DNA of 64,000 bases, taken from Neoceratodus forsteri (Eukaryota > Chordata > Ceratodontiformes > Ceratodontidae). Under the pieces are notes generated by a model that was given only the letters and a program-made list of their open reading frames with translations, was not told the DNA's origin and searched no databases. The DNA lies in NCBI GenBank assembly GCA_016271365.2, contig CM057459.1, positions 819,823,001-819,887,000 on the forward strand, in the 5' to 3' direction. Shown in pieces: positions 9,222-20,600 of this stretch. A program made the translations under genes and the position numbers. Within the stretch, counting starts at the first letter, position 1. Every line of letters begins with the position of its first letter.

Positions 9222-11530
9222 ATTTGATTAGGTTCAGTTGAAATTAACTGAACAGTATAATTCTGTTGATACAACAGAATACAACAGAATAGCTGAAATT
9301 CACAGAACGCAGAACTAAAAATGTCACAATGAGAGTCACACAATAGCACACAGACACCACCAGACTGAAATCTTAGACTACTGTTACTCTTGAACAAATT
9401 TTATCTGCTATAGAACCCAAACAGAGTGTAAAATATCATTTCTACTGGCACTTACACAGAACAGTAATGGAATGGAATGAAAATAGGATACTAAAGGTCA
9501 CTGTCACACTTAGGCAGATAGCTAACAAAAATGCAGTATGTATTTATCACTGTCACAATCACATGTTTGTATGCTAACCACAATAAATAAAAAAGAGTAT
9601 TTCTTAAAAAAATTGCCTTTTGCAGACTCACTCCTCTGTATCAATTATATGGACAAGGTACAGTTCAGAAGCATGGTACTTTCTTCACCATTGCTATAAA
9701 ATCATACCAGATGTGCCAATGGTACTGACACTATGCAATGCAGTCAGTGAAAAATAGATTATCAAATAACTTCCTCTACCAGACTACTAAATTAATGGTC
9801 ACTGTGCCTGCAAGTCATAAGGATTAGGCAACACAAGTACAATATAAAGCTCAATCATGTGCAAAACAACCATAAACTTGCCCACCATCAACAGATTACA
9901 CAACCATAAACTTGCCCACCATCAACAGAATACACAATCGCAAGTCAAATAAAAATAGTTCGTAGCACAGTCAAATAAATGTGATGCTCTGACAATTACA
10001 ACAACAAAGCTGTCAACACCAAAACAACATAGTTTACCAAATTACAATTATGGAAAAACTAAGGAAGACACCATGTCTTATAAAGGCAGACAGGGACATC
10101 CAGTATTTCAGAACTGCCTTACTGACAGCTGTGCATGACACTTCTATTTATAACACCTGATCTGTGAAAACAACACAATCAAAAAAAAAATCCCACATTT
10201 ACAATATGCCACCCTATGTCACTCAGCAGATTATGGAAAACTACTGTCAGATGAACCCAGTCAGCTGAAGTGTCAAGCAAGAGAAAAGCGGGAAAGAGAA
10301 CTGTTACACACTAACATGTCAGGATGGTTCACTGGGGTGAAACTGCCAGTGGGAATCAACTGTGAACATATGACTAATAAAATCAGGAAGCAACATTATG
10401 TGACACCATTCGGGGAAAAATTAGTAGAATTTATTTTGGATCACATAGTTATTCTATCAAGGGTTGCTGACTATTTAGAATGGAATCAGACTTCACTTGC
10501 TAAAAAAAGAATGATTGAAGACATTTGTTTTTAAGAGCCACTAAGTTTGACAATCTCAGATAACTCCACATTACACATGTGATAATAGTCAAGATTTCAC
10601 CACTAGACATTGCATATTCTAAGTTGTAGCAACTTGTTATATTCATCTTGTTCTATGGAACTGTACATAATTTCCAAATCATGCAATGTTTCTCGGTGGT
10701 TATGATTACTTTGGGATGCCAGTATGTGCAGCTCTGAACTCTGTGAGGGATGTTTCTTGATTTCCAGTATATTTTAATTGCTGTCTCTGCTCAAAGAATT
10801 TTGTACTGTGGGCATAAGTCAAAATAAGTATGTGTTTGCAAGGTAATACTTACTTTACTGCATGACAGCAAATAGAATTTTACATAGCTTGTCAGCCGAG
10901 ATTTGAGGATCTGTATTATTCACTGTGTCATGGACATAATTATAAATAAAACACAAGCAACCTTATTTGTTTGTTTGTTAGGAAAATGTGGCACACCACT
11001 GATGCTATGTTATGCTCTCTTATGACAACAAATCAAAAATTAATTACGAGATGATGGCAATAAAAAACATACAGTACAAGAATGCCAGAAAAAGCCATTA
11101 AGGACTTCAGTCCAGCAGACGTAGGCATCTAAAATGAAAATTAAATGCAAAGAAACTTTTTGGAATTGGGAAATTTGAACTACAGAATCAGTTGCATGAA
11201 TAACTTGACAAATGGGCATTAGTATGACTTGAGTTTTGACACAACCCATCTCATACAGTTCAGTAAGCTAAGAGGTAAGGCACCCATGAGATCACAGTTT
11301 CCCGTAACTCTGCACAGCGAGCACTGCCACAATGCAAAAATGATGTCAGCAATAGCATGGGCTAGGAGCCGGCCAAACAGACAGCGTGAATGGCTGTTGA
11401 TGAATGGGGAGGTCACATTGAAGTGGATTGCAAAGAAACTACTGAATAGATAAGTTTGATATTTTCACAAATAAATAAGAACATAACCAGAGCCTGAGAC
11501 AATGACTTTATTTCAAGATAAGCCACAGAC
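9222..11530. other. Intergenic DNA without recognised genes
   Basis: AT-rich, low coding potential, only short scattered frames (for example 10316-10534 plus and 11229-11453 plus) that match nothing I know. One short tandem duplication is present at 9867-9934. If the THAP exon belongs to a gene, its promoter would lie in the first part of this stretch; I see no clear core elements. Confidence 0.5.
9867..9934. repeat. 34-bp tandem duplication
   Basis: The unit beginning 'caaccataaacttgccc' occurs at 9867-9900 and again at 9901-9934 with one or two differences, consistent with a recent local duplication. Confidence 0.8.
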
Positions 11531-11533
11531 TAA

Positions 11534-11908
11534 GGCCCTGTCTACACTGCACTGAAAATCTGTAATGGTTTGAAACTGGTACAGACTGGAAACGTTACAG
11601 TTCATCCACACTACCACTGAAAACGTTTTGAAAACATTACAGGATTTTACTTGTGTAGTGTGGACAGGGTTAAACAGTGCTTTGAAATCATTACAGAGAC
11701 CATTGTTGAAACCACCTCACAACCGGTTTCTGTAACGGTAATGAAAACGCTTTCTGTAACGTTACCAGTGTAAATGAAAACCATTATGGTAACTGTTTGG
11801 ACCCTCTGTAACATTACAGAAGGGATTTCCAAGGTAGTATAGAAAAAGCCTTTCAGTCTGTAATGGTTTCAAAATGTTACAGATTTTCAGTGCAGAGTGG
11901 ACAGGGCC
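11534..11908. mobile_element. Harbinger-type MITE with long terminal inverted repeats
   Basis: The element begins GGCCCTGTCTACACTGCACT and ends with the inverted counterpart at 11908. The inverted similarity runs at least 45 bp into each side ('actgaaaatctgtaa'). It is flanked by TAA at 11531-11533 and 11909-11911. A 3-bp TAA/TTA duplication with a GGCC-type end is typical of PIF/Harbinger transposons. The inside is rich in 'gtaacgttac'-like palindromes and has no open frame. Confidence 0.7.
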
Positions 11909-11911
11909 TAA

Positions 11912-12395
11912 TAAATATTTGGTTCCCAGGCAGACCACGCAGCGCTCATGCTTGTCTGCTCTGGTGAACACTTCCCCACATTTCACACAGTTTTTAGACA
12001 CTGAGACCCCATCCACTCTGCACTGCTCAGACCCCATAATGGATAGAAACCATTACAACCGGGGAGCGGTGCAGTGTGTCCACACTGCCGCAGTGTCCGT
12101 TACGGGACCGGCACCGCCGATCCACACTTCAGGACCCGGGTAACCATTACCGTGGCACCCGATCCCACAATGCAGCTCACGTTGCGCTAGGGGAACGGTG
12201 CCACACATCCACACTACACCCGGTAATATTACCGAGGTGTAACCGGTTTCATAACTGTTGTTGAAACCACCTCATATGTGATTTCAACAATGGTTACGAA
12301 AATGTCTTCTGTAACATTACAGGTGTAAACTCAAACCGTTGCGGTAACGGTTTGGGCACTCTGTAACGTTACAGATGGGTAGTGTGGACAGGGCC
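11912..12395. mobile_element. Second, related Harbinger-like element, right end only
   Basis: Bases 12259-12378 repeat 11701-11822 with moderate divergence ('tgttgaaaccacctca...ctgtaacgttacagatggg'). They end in the same inverted terminus 'agtgtggacagggcc' at 12395. No left terminus is visible, so this may be an older, larger relative into which the 11534-11908 copy inserted. The middle part (12060-12240) is GC-rich and carries several 'ccacact' blocks. Confidence 0.5.
11915..11992 (-). pseudogene. CCHC-like zinc knuckle fragment
   Basis: On the minus strand a 91-codon frame (12037 to 11762) contains 'NCVKCGEVFTRADKHERCVVCLG'. It has the form C-x2-C-x12-H-x2-C-x2-C-L-G. Similar 'D-x-H-x2-C-x2-CLG' motifs occur in gag-like proteins of DIRS-type and other retroelements. 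The frame then runs into the MITE, so the fragment is broken. It could also be chance or a piece of the Harbinger relative's own protein. Confidence 0.35.
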
Positions 12396-13329
12396 TGAAA
12401 ACATTGCACATGATCTTTAACTGAACAGCAAATCATCAGCAGCAAACAACCTTATGAAGTGCCTCAAAAAAGCTTTATCAGGGGCGGTGTTTGGTAAAAA
12501 AAAATATTTAAATAACATCCATGTTGCATAATTATTTATTTACATGCATCAAAAATACACAATAAAGTTCAGTTGTACTCATTCATTAGTGCAGTTGATT
12601 AATCTTACAATAACTAATCTAGTGTGCAAAAAACAATAATATTTTTAAAATACTGACCCCATAAATTGTTGTTTAAAATCATTCAAAACAGACATTCCTA
12701 CAAGATGTAATTGATTCAGTGATCATCAGGTTCAAAATTCAATATTCTTAGTAGTTTCATGTATCTGTTCCCCTATTATTTTCAAACTTTTTGCATCCAT
12801 CATTCTCCCTTTGCTCTGAGTTGATTGGGGGTGGGGGCAGGAGTATTATTAATCCTATGCCAGTCACTGATATTGTTACACCAAGACAATAGCCCTTCTT
12901 CAATACCACTTTTTACATAACTTAGCATCTGTTTTAGAAGAAATTCATTCTATACCTTAATAACTCATAAAGGCTAACATGGCTAGAATAGTTACATGAG
13001 ACTGAAAAACATATCTGAAAAAAACACTATGAATGGATATACCCTAAACAGATGGGATTATTCTAAAAGGATCAATAATTGTGAATACAATTTCTTGCAA
13101 GTACATAAAGAATCCCCAAAAAATGACAAAATTTGTTGTATACCCAAGAGTTGTCCACTACATAACTATACAGTACTATGTGTGGTTAAATGGGAAAAAA
13201 ATGAATGTGTGGAGTGGGGGGATTGTTTGGGGGAGGTAAATTATACTGACCTAAAATTTTTATGAAATGAAACCCTCCCATGATCATCAATAAATATTAT
13301 TTTGTGTCCTGCCAATGACATAAGACTCA
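12396..13329. other. AT-rich intergenic DNA, nothing recognised
   Basis: No repeat signature or long frame; the 89-codon frame at 12996-13265 shows no motif. Confidence 0.5.
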
Positions 13330-14290
13330 AACCTGCAGATGACTGCCGGTGAGCCCCATGTATTCCCTAGGCCTATTCAATAACAGCCTATTGTCCACGG
13401 TGTCGAAGGCTGAGGAGATCCTTAGGAGAAAAAGAACAGATCATTCCCCTCTGTCTCTTGCCCTGAGCAGGTCACTGTGCACCCTGACCAGTGTAGTCCA
13501 TGTGCTATGCTTAAACTAAAACTAGACTGGAGAGCTTAATAGATGTCAAAGGCCATGAGATGAGCCATAAGCTGCAGCTCAACCCCCTTCTTAATAAATT
13601 TGCATAAAAATGATAGGTTAGAAACTGTTTGACAATTCACTAAGACATCTACAGTAGGTCCAATGTTATTTATTTTCAAAAGAGACCTCACCAGGGCATT
13701 TTTCAATGCAGCCCAGCCCAGGAGCACCCTTCTGAAAGGGAACACTGAATAATCTCCGTGAACACTGAACCCAGCTGACCTATGCAGCTCAGTAGTAGCC
13801 ACATTGGAAATTGGTCCAGTTCACAAAATGTCAGCTGCAACTTAAATATCACCCCACTGACGTCATCCACCACAACAGTTTAAAGTCATCCCATGATTGC
13901 TGAATGCATCTGCAACCCATAGGCTCCATTCTGTCGAGCTGTAATGGACCACTCAGGGAGATTACGGCCTGAACAAAGGACACTGCTTCTGAGTAGAACC
14001 AAATAAATTCCTCACATTCTGTAGGTGAAAAGCACTAATGTGTTCCAGACAGGTAGAATGAAGAAGCCTCTCCATAGTCTAAAAGACATAAGCCATCCAG
14101 TTCTTCCCAGTAGCGATCTCCCTGGACTGAAAACCTACTTTCTTATGGGTGATTGCCCTTTGATACTCCCTGCGAAAAGCAGTCAAAGCCAGTTTCTCCT
14201 CCTGGATTCTGGACCTCCTCCAACAATGCTCGAGCCTCTGTTCCTTTTCCTTCAACTCCCTTTACTCCCCATCAAACCATGGTGAGCCAA
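13330..14290 (-). pseudogene. Old L2 LINE fragment: linker and RT start
   Basis: Read on the minus strand from 14290, the block 'PWFDGE...RELKEKEQRLEHCWRRS' matches the region after the endonuclease of the L2 copy at 57428 ('PWFDETLRELRRVGQRLERCWWKS'). Further on, 'VNCQTVSNLSFLCKFIKKGVELQLMAHL' corresponds to '[26 protein letters not shown]'. Near 13390-13425 an 'LSAFDTVDN'-like block gives motif A. Many stops and frameshifts mark it as ancient. Confidence 0.65.
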
Positions 14291-14502
14291 CACTTGAAAC
14301 CAATGGGTATTCACAAATTGGCACCATGTGATCGAAGGCCATATCGACGACCCTATTATAGGAAACCACAGCTTCCCCTGGTCTAGCAGACCCACCATAT
14401 CCAGCACTGCCAATACTCCCTCTAGCTGAAGCCCTCACAAATGGCAGTACTGCACCATCTCCACAGGATGTGAACTACAAGAGGATACCCCGAAATAGAA
14501 TC

Positions 14503-14830
14503 TGAGAGAATTTGATAGCAAATAAGGACCACCTGGTCTACCCAGTCTGCCTATTTTTCTCTACCACAGCTGTTTCCCCCTTCCTTTCCATTATGGTTCC
14601 CTTCTGCCTATTCCATGCATTCTGGAACCCACCCACTCTTTTCTCCCCAACCACCTCCACTGGAAGACTGTTCAAGGAATCCATGACTCTTTTTGTAAAG
14701 ACGTACTTGTTCACATCTCTCTGGAATCTATCCCCTCCAGGTTTATACCATGTCCCCTTGTTGTTGAGCACCTTTTTCTCTAAAAAATACTTCCCTCATG
14801 TACCTTACTTACCCATGTCAGGTATTTAAA
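14503..14830 (-). mobile_element. CR1 3' end fragment
   Basis: The minus-strand frame 14771-14538 reads 'FQRDVNKYVFTKRVMDSLNSLPVEVVG', the CR1 C-terminus ('FTERVVDAWNSLPEEVV' in copy B). It is followed by the family's 3' end with 'ataggcagactgggtaga' and 'ggtccttatttgc', finishing near 14503. Confidence 0.75.
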
Positions 14831-14850
14831 GATCTCTATCGGTTCTATGT

Positions 14851-14886
14851 CATAATAGCGATCACCAAATGGTGATCGCTATTATG
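14851..14886. repeat. Perfect 16-bp palindrome with 4-bp loop
   Basis: CATAATAGCGATCACC at 14851-14866 is the exact reverse complement of 14871-14886, with AAAT between. It leads into a short element-like stretch (to about 15060) that resembles 16050-16260, where 'aatagcgatcgc' is followed by 'gtgagtgcacatggcc'. Confidence 0.85.
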
Positions 14887-15429
14887 GTGAGTGTACATTG
14901 CCGAAAAGCAAATTAGTGATATACACTTAGTGGCGAACAGAAACCAGGCAATCTAAAGTGTTTTTGCTACACCCACCTTCCCAGGAGGCTTTGCCCCCTG
15001 CACCCCCCCTCAAATTAAGACTCCTAACTCCAGGGGGGGTGCATGTCAGGGACGGGGCACAAATTCTGATGCAAAAATAATTTATGTCCGGGAGCCACTG
15101 CCAGCGGCAAAATTTAGTCCCTCCCAACCCCAGCCCCGAACCCAGTACTTGCTCTGCCAGAGCTAGCCTCCTTCACCACCACATCACATGGCTGGCTCAG
15201 CGGCAGCAGGGACAGTTCCTGTACATAACCCTCTTCGCCATCCCTTCCTTCCCTCACCATTCACTTTTTTCTGTTGCTTTCCCCTACCCTTGTGGTAGAA
15301 CCAATCGCTACCCTTTTGGATAGCCCATTCAAATAGCGTCAAATATGGAGTCGCTGTTTTGACAGTCACGCATATTCTGGCACTATCATTACTGGATACC
15401 ATCTCCATCATATCCCCCCTCCCTCCTTT

Positions 15430-15835
15430 CTTCCAGGGTGTATGTATTGAGGTCCTTTAGGCTCTACTCGTATGACTTTTTATGCAGACCTGCACCTTTT
15501 TAGTTGTGCTCCTCTAGACAGCTGCCAATCTCTCTCTATGTCCTTCCAGAGAGGTGGTCTTCAGAATTGGAAATAGTATTCTAGGTGAGGACTTACCAGC
15601 AATCTACACAGAGGCAACACTACCTCTGTCATTCTGCTGGTTATACTGCTCTTTATGCACACCAGCATCCCACTAGCCCTCCTGACTGCCTCGTCATACT
15701 GCCTGGCCACCTTCAGGTTATCCAGTAAGATTATGTTCAGGTCTTTTTCTGCTTGGTAGTTGTCAGTACCACTTCACCCATTCTGTACTCTGCCCCTGGG
15801 TTTCTGTGCCCTATGTGTATGTCTAGCTGACTTTA
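15430..15835 (-). mobile_element. Old CR1-related fragment, minus strand
   Basis: The sequence has the order typical of antisense CR1 RT/C-terminal regions. A 'gaggacttaccag...ctacacagaggcaacac' stretch comes first, then 'catcccactagccctcctgactgcctcgtc', then 'cccctgggtttctgtgccctatgtgtatg'. The last block can be read on the minus strand as the 'HIGHRNPGAEY' type motif after the RT. No open frame remains. Confidence 0.55.
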
Positions 15836-16411
15836 TAGGTAAACATGTTCATACTGAATTACAGATGCTGTCTTAAGAATGGGGTAAATTTTTTCTGATA
15901 GGAATCAACCTTTTGTGTAAACTCCTAAGTACATCTGAAAATATGGTGACCCGTTCCCAGCATGACTTACTGGCTCTGTTGTGAAATCAAGATATATATG
16001 TGTTTCTGAATTTCCTTTTTAGATAGTATGACTTATCTGTGGTTCCATGTGATATAAACAATCACAATAATAGCGATCGCAACATAAGTGAGTGCACATG
16101 GCCAAAAACAACAATGGCGGCGTGCACTGCAGAGAAACCATAAAGAGCGATGGTCTGAAAAATTTTCTAGGATTGCAATATGTATACACATTTTTTTGAG
16201 GGGGGATATACCCCCCACACCCCAAATTATAAATATAATCAACTTTGGGGGGGCCCTGACAGTGGAGAATAGAGGAATCTTTGGGAGGGTGCTATTCGGA
16301 GGGGGGCAACCTGCAAATGGGGACCACATCCAGGAGGGTGTGGGAGTTGAGAATGTGAGTCGCAATGTTGAAAAGTTAAACTTCACCCACGAATTCCATG
16401 TGAATCTCTTA
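15836..16411. mobile_element. Short palindromic element, related to 14851-15060
   Basis: Contains 'caataatagcgatcgc' at 16063-16080, 'gtgagtgcacatggcc' at 16088-16103, and C-rich and G-rich runs around 16203-16250 that can fold ('cccccc...aaatt...ggggggg'). The sister copy at 14851-15060 shows the same order. Probably a miniature DNA element; its ends are not defined. ORFs across it are not convincing. Confidence 0.4.
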
Positions 16412-17033
16412 AAATTTATTTATTTATTTATTTATTTATGTATGTATGTCTTTGGTAACAGGGTAGGTGCACTGATCCAAAGGACCATTTTCAGGTATGA
16501 CCCAGACCACAGGGTGGCGTCAACAAGAAAACCAGATAGATGAAAACAATACACACTCTGAGCATGAGGAGGTGAGGAAAAACAATAGTGTATACAAATG
16601 TACATTTGACATTCTTTGTTGCAACAGTGTGCAAGTGTTTGACACTCTATAAGATCAAAACAAGTGCGTAAGTGCACAGATTTACAGTTGGCGGCACTAG
16701 GCCCTGGCTAGTTGTAGGGTATCAGTTGCAGTTACATGTGGTTACAGAATGGAGCCAGTCTCAGAGGGTGGATTTGAAAGACAGGTGAGAGGGAGACAGC
16801 CTGACTGACGGAGGGAGATGGTTCCAGAGAGTAGGAGCAGAGACAGAGAAGGTTTTGCTAGTCATGACTGTAGAGGTGCGAGGAATTACCAGTTTGGGAA
16901 TGGAGGAGTCCCTCATGTGTCAGGGGACCACCCTGTGGGCCAGGAGGGTGGAATAGGGTGGCTTGTGAGAGTTCCTAAGTGAGCAATCTACCAGATTACC
17001 CACAGCGAATTCAAAGCAACCTTGGAGAGGGAG

Positions 17034-17444
17034 CTAGCCTAGGGACTGGTATAGTGAGCAGTGATGAGTGGAGAACGGGGCCAGGAGGACAAAGTGACAG
17101 ATAGGTCTGTAGGTGAGGACTAGTAGGGAAAATAAAGAGGGGGCCACGGTGGAGTAAACAGGTGAGCAATAGTCGAGCAGAGGCAGCATAGTGCTGCTAG
17201 CGATAGCTAGGCAGGCCTCGGAGGTCAGGAATTGACAGAGGTGGTAGGCAGCCCCCAATTTTTGGTGAATTCTCTTTGCAATGATGGTGGTGTGCTCATT
17301 GAAAGTGGGGGATGGGTCCAGCATCTCACTTAGGTATTTAAAGGTGAGTACAGTCTCAAAGGGAGGGCCAGCAGGGGTAGTGATTGATAGTGTGGTCCCT
17401 GATTTTGAGACTTTAGTTAGAAATGGCTTGGAGTTAAATAGCAT
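17034..17444 (-). pseudogene. LINE RT C-terminal domain
   Basis: This 136-codon frame shows 'FETVLTFKYLSEMLDPSPTFNEHTTIIAKRIHQKLGAAYHL' and 'TMLPLLDYCSPVYSTVAPS', the family's 'KYLGVxLDxxLTFxxHI' and 'LPxLxYxxxV' blocks. It belongs to the LINE at 16414-18790. The palm with its catalytic Asp pair lies upstream in broken frames. Confidence 0.65.
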
Positions 17445-17736
17445 TGCTTTGTTTTTGTTTTTTTCATTTACAAGATGTTTCTTTGACAGCTACCACCTCT
17501 GCGTGGCTCCATAGTTAGTTCAGAGGGTGGCAGATAGGGATAAAAGGGATTTGTCACTGTGGTAGATGACGAGGTCACCAGTATAGAGGAGTGCCTCACA
17601 GGTTAAGCTATCCGAAGGGAAATCATTTATAAACATGGAGAAAAGCAGAGGCCCAAGCATAGAGCCCTGTGATATACCTGTGTGGATGGGTAGGGCAGCA
17701 GAGGAGGTATTACTAATAAGTACAGACTAGGACTGG

Positions 17737-18257
17737 TTAGTGAGGTAGCAGTGGAACCATGTAGGTTTCCGATAAGCAGCCAAAATTTAGTAGAGTAGAG
17801 GAGATGGTGATCAACAAGGTCGAGAGCCTTCGAAAGGTCCACAAGCACTGCACCTGCAGCATTGCCCTCATCCATGTTTCTGAGGATGAGATTGGTGAAG
17901 AGGGCAAGGGCAGAGGAAGTACTGTGGAATTTATGAAAGCCATGCTGGTGAGGGCTGAGGAGGTGGTATTTATCTAGGTGATTAGACAGCTGCTGGTGAA
18001 CTATTTTCTCCCAGGAGTTTACTCAAGTGAGGGAGGAGGGAGATGGGTGTGTAGTTCTCAGTGGTGTGGGGGTCATCAGCCTTTAGAATGAGCACAACCT
18101 TGGCATGCTTCCATTCGTCGGGTACCACTGACTTTGAAAGGGCAAGGTTGAAGATGTATGTAAGGGGTTGAATAACATTTGGGGAGAGCAGTCTCAAAAA
18201 GGCAGGATAAAGTCCATCACTGCCTCGGCTGCCTCTTGTTGGTAGCGTCTTCATCAC
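17737..18257 (-). pseudogene. LINE RT fingers and palm fragments
   Basis: From 18257 down, 'GSRGSDGLYPAFLRLLSPNVIQPLTYIFNLALSKSVVPDEWKHAKVVLILK' gives motifs 0 and 1 of a Jockey-group RT. 'GNAAGAVLVDLSKALDLVDHHLL' gives motif A. Frames are separated by shifts at about 17980 and 17880. Confidence 0.65.
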
Positions 18258-18790
18258 TTTTGCAGTGGTAATTAGACTAACTGCCTTGTAGTAAAAAGGG
18301 GGGGGTCAAGGGTTCTTTGGTGGACTGAGGTTGGGGGGGGGGGAGGCTGAGCAGGAAGTTTGCTAAGGTATGGAGAGAGATCTATGAACATTTTGTTGAA
18401 GGTGTCCACTATCACACCTTGGTTGGCAATGGGGCCAGTGAGGAAGTTTAGCCAGGTTATCTGTTTGTTAGATTTAGGGGTCAGGAGGCCCAAAAGATGC
18501 ATGGGTTGCCAAGTGAGTCCGATTGCAGATTGGTGTAGTATTTGTGCTTATGTGACTTTACTGCAAGTTTGCAGGAGTTGCGCAAATGCCTGTAAGCATT
18601 ACATAGCTAGGTAGATGGGGATACCTTATAGGCTTTCCATATCTTGTCATGGATTCTCATTTGGGTCATTAGCCCCTTGGCTATCCACTGGATATTTCCT
18701 CCTCTGACCCTTCTTGTGGTAACGGGGAAGTGCTTGTCCTGGAATGTGAAGAGGGCAGGCTTTGTGGAATTCAAAGAGTTCTGGCTGGAC

Positions 18791-19000
18791 CCTAAAAATT
18801 AATTTTGTGTATTTTTTTCAAAGTTTTCAGTGAAATTCAGTGTCCTTAACCGTGAAGTGCAAAATTCATGGGTGAAATTTCTTGCATTGTGGTGAAATAC
18901 TTGCTATTCATGGCTGCAAATTTCACAAAATCGCTCAGAGAATTTCACAAGCTCCACAAATTAAATCGTGGAGTGAATTTCAAGGACTTCACACATCTCA
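18791..19000. repeat. Repeats of 'gtgaaattt' type, unclassified
   Basis: Between 18810 and 18990 the words 'gtgaaatt' and 'aatttcac' recur on both strands, giving many possible small hairpins. This looks like a degraded miniature element, but no ends can be fixed. Confidence 0.35.
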
Positions 19001-19368
19001 AAATGTGACCAAAAAAACAAGATAGTCCCAACAAAGAAAATAAAACAACTCCTAGCCAGCTTCAAATCCAGTTCTTCTCACACCAGAGGCATACACTGCC
19101 TCCACAAGACCAAATAGCCAGTTGGAAACTGCCTGGCCAAACTACTGTACCTCCTATATCCTCATTCATTTCACAACCCTCCTACCATTGCTCTATCCTT
19201 CCATCATGATTATTGTCCTCGTACCCTCACTCTACTGACATTTGCTATACTTCACCACTTGCTCTTTTCACAAGTGGTCAAACTGAGTCACTGAAATTGA
19301 GTTATTCAGTTTGTCTCACCCATATCACAGGATATCCTTTTTGGCTCTACTACCTCATAGCATGACTT

Positions 19369-19732
19369 TTGGGGAGAGCAGTCTCAAGAAGGCAGGATAA
19401 AGTCCATCACTGCCTCGGCTGCCTCTTGTTGGTAGCGTCTTCGGCACTTTTGCAGTGGTAATTAGACTAACTGCCTTGTAGTAAAAAGGGGGGGTCAAGG
19501 GTTCTTTGGTGGACTGAGGTTGGGGGGGGAGGCTGAGCAGGGAGTTTGCTAAGGTATGGAGAGAGATCTACGAACATTTTGTTGAAGGTGTCCACGATCA
19601 CACCATGGTTGCCAATGGGGCCAGTGGGGAAGTTTAGCCAGGTTATCTGTTTGTTAGATTTAGGGATCAGGAGGTCCAAAAGATGCATGGGTTGCCAAGT
19701 GAGTCCGAGTGCAGATTGGTGTAGTATAGTGT
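19369..19732 (-). mobile_element. Second copy of a piece of the LINE at 16414-18790
   Basis: This 364-bp block matches 18179-18540 at about 95 percent by eye, including 'MHLLDLLIPKSNKQITWLNFPTGPI' on the minus strand. The two copies share one orientation and lie 1.2 kb apart. A local duplication or an independent fragment of a near-identical LINE are both possible. Confidence 0.8.
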
Positions 19733-20260
19733 AGAACTCTGCTGTTCATCATTATTGTCTATGTGTTGCTGAAGGTTTCCACCCCCCCAGTCCTATTCTT
19801 GTCCCTGTCTGGATGTGTACTGTGTCTGGGAACATAGCCCTTTAAGATAATCTACTATTTAAACACACTAAGGAAAACATGGAATTATGCTCTGATGACG
19901 TATTCTGTCAAAATGTAAGCGTGTGAATGCTTAGCACTGTTGCATGTTTATGGTAAAAACGTTTGTTGATTTTCCACAGCCACTGCTAGCCCCTTCATAC
20001 TCACCTTGTGAGGAAGATGAGTTCAGGATTGAACCATGCATTGATGAGTGGTCATTCGGACACAAAACTGAGTCTCTCTGCAGCTACATGGATCGCGAGC
20101 ATGTCAAGACTTTTATAGTTGAACAGACTCTCCCTATCTATTGTGCTTTTGCTGTATATGGTACTGTAGTGCCTTACGGGATGATGATTTGCATATACAT
20201 GTCCTTTCGTAATTACACAAATAAAGGCTTTATTGTAACAAGAAGACAATACATCCTGCT
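19733..20260 (+). mobile_element. Possible PLE-derived sequence with degenerate hammerhead-like core
   Basis: A CTGATGA core lies at 19892-19898. A flanking helix (19885-19891 with 19918-19924) can form, but the GAAA part is altered ('tcaaaatgta') and stem II is poor. Downstream, a pyrimidine-rich tract ending 'ttttccacag' at about 19969-19978 resembles a splice acceptor. It is followed by an open stretch ('PLLAPSYSPCEEDEFRIEP') whose family I do not know. A polyadenylation-like 'aaataaag' is at about 20219-20226. Confidence 0.3.
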
Positions 20261-20284
20261 ATTCAATCTAAAGTGCTTGCCTGT

Positions 20285-20600
20285 CTCAACAGAGTGGAGA
20301 TCTTGTGCTCTCTGCATTATTTTGCACTTTTTCATATTAAAACCCAGCTGCCATACCCTTTACCACACATGTTGTTTTCTGAGGTCTCTGGTCATCCTTT
20401 CTACCCCCCAAGTGTCTACTCTATTGCAGATTTTGGTGTCATCCACAAAAAGGAAGACCTTCCTTTCCAGCACCTGTGCAATAACACTTATAAAGACATT
20501 TAAGCAAACTAGTCCAAGCACCGATCCCTCAGGTAGTCCACTGGACATCCTCACTTTCTCAGCATGAACTATGTTTGATAGTGCAATGATCTGATGAACT
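20285..20600 (-). mobile_element. CR1 RT fragment, minus strand
   Basis: The minus-strand frame 20617-20360 has 'SSGLPEGSVLGLVCLNVFISVIAQVLERKVFLFVDDTKICNRVDTWGVERM'. This is motif B (PQGS changed to PEGS) and motif C (FVDD) of CR1, close to copy B at 47230-47400. The piece lies directly beside an L2 fragment. Confidence 0.75.

Larger units (their letters stand above)
16414..18790 (-). mobile_element. LINE with (AAATA)n-type tail (L2/Rex1-like group), minus strand
   Basis: The 3' tail is at 16414-16448 (read as AAATA repeats on the minus strand), with the same end block as the copies at 1326 and 30084. Read from 18790, it carries a region before the RT ('TWLNFLTGPIANQGVIVDTFNKMFIDLSPYL'). 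Next comes 'SRGSDGLYPAFLRLL' (normally KAPGxDGI), then 'VPDEWKHAKVVLILK', 'NYTPISLLPHLSKLL' and 'GAVLVDLSKALDLVDHHLL' (motif A with Leu for Phe). The RT C-terminus is at 17444-17034. It is full of shifts and not functional. The 5' end is truncated near 18790. Confidence 0.75.

Noticed and set aside
14025..14386. Plus-strand frames as small genes
   Set aside because: The minus strand reads as L2 linker and RT remnants; the plus frames are shadows.
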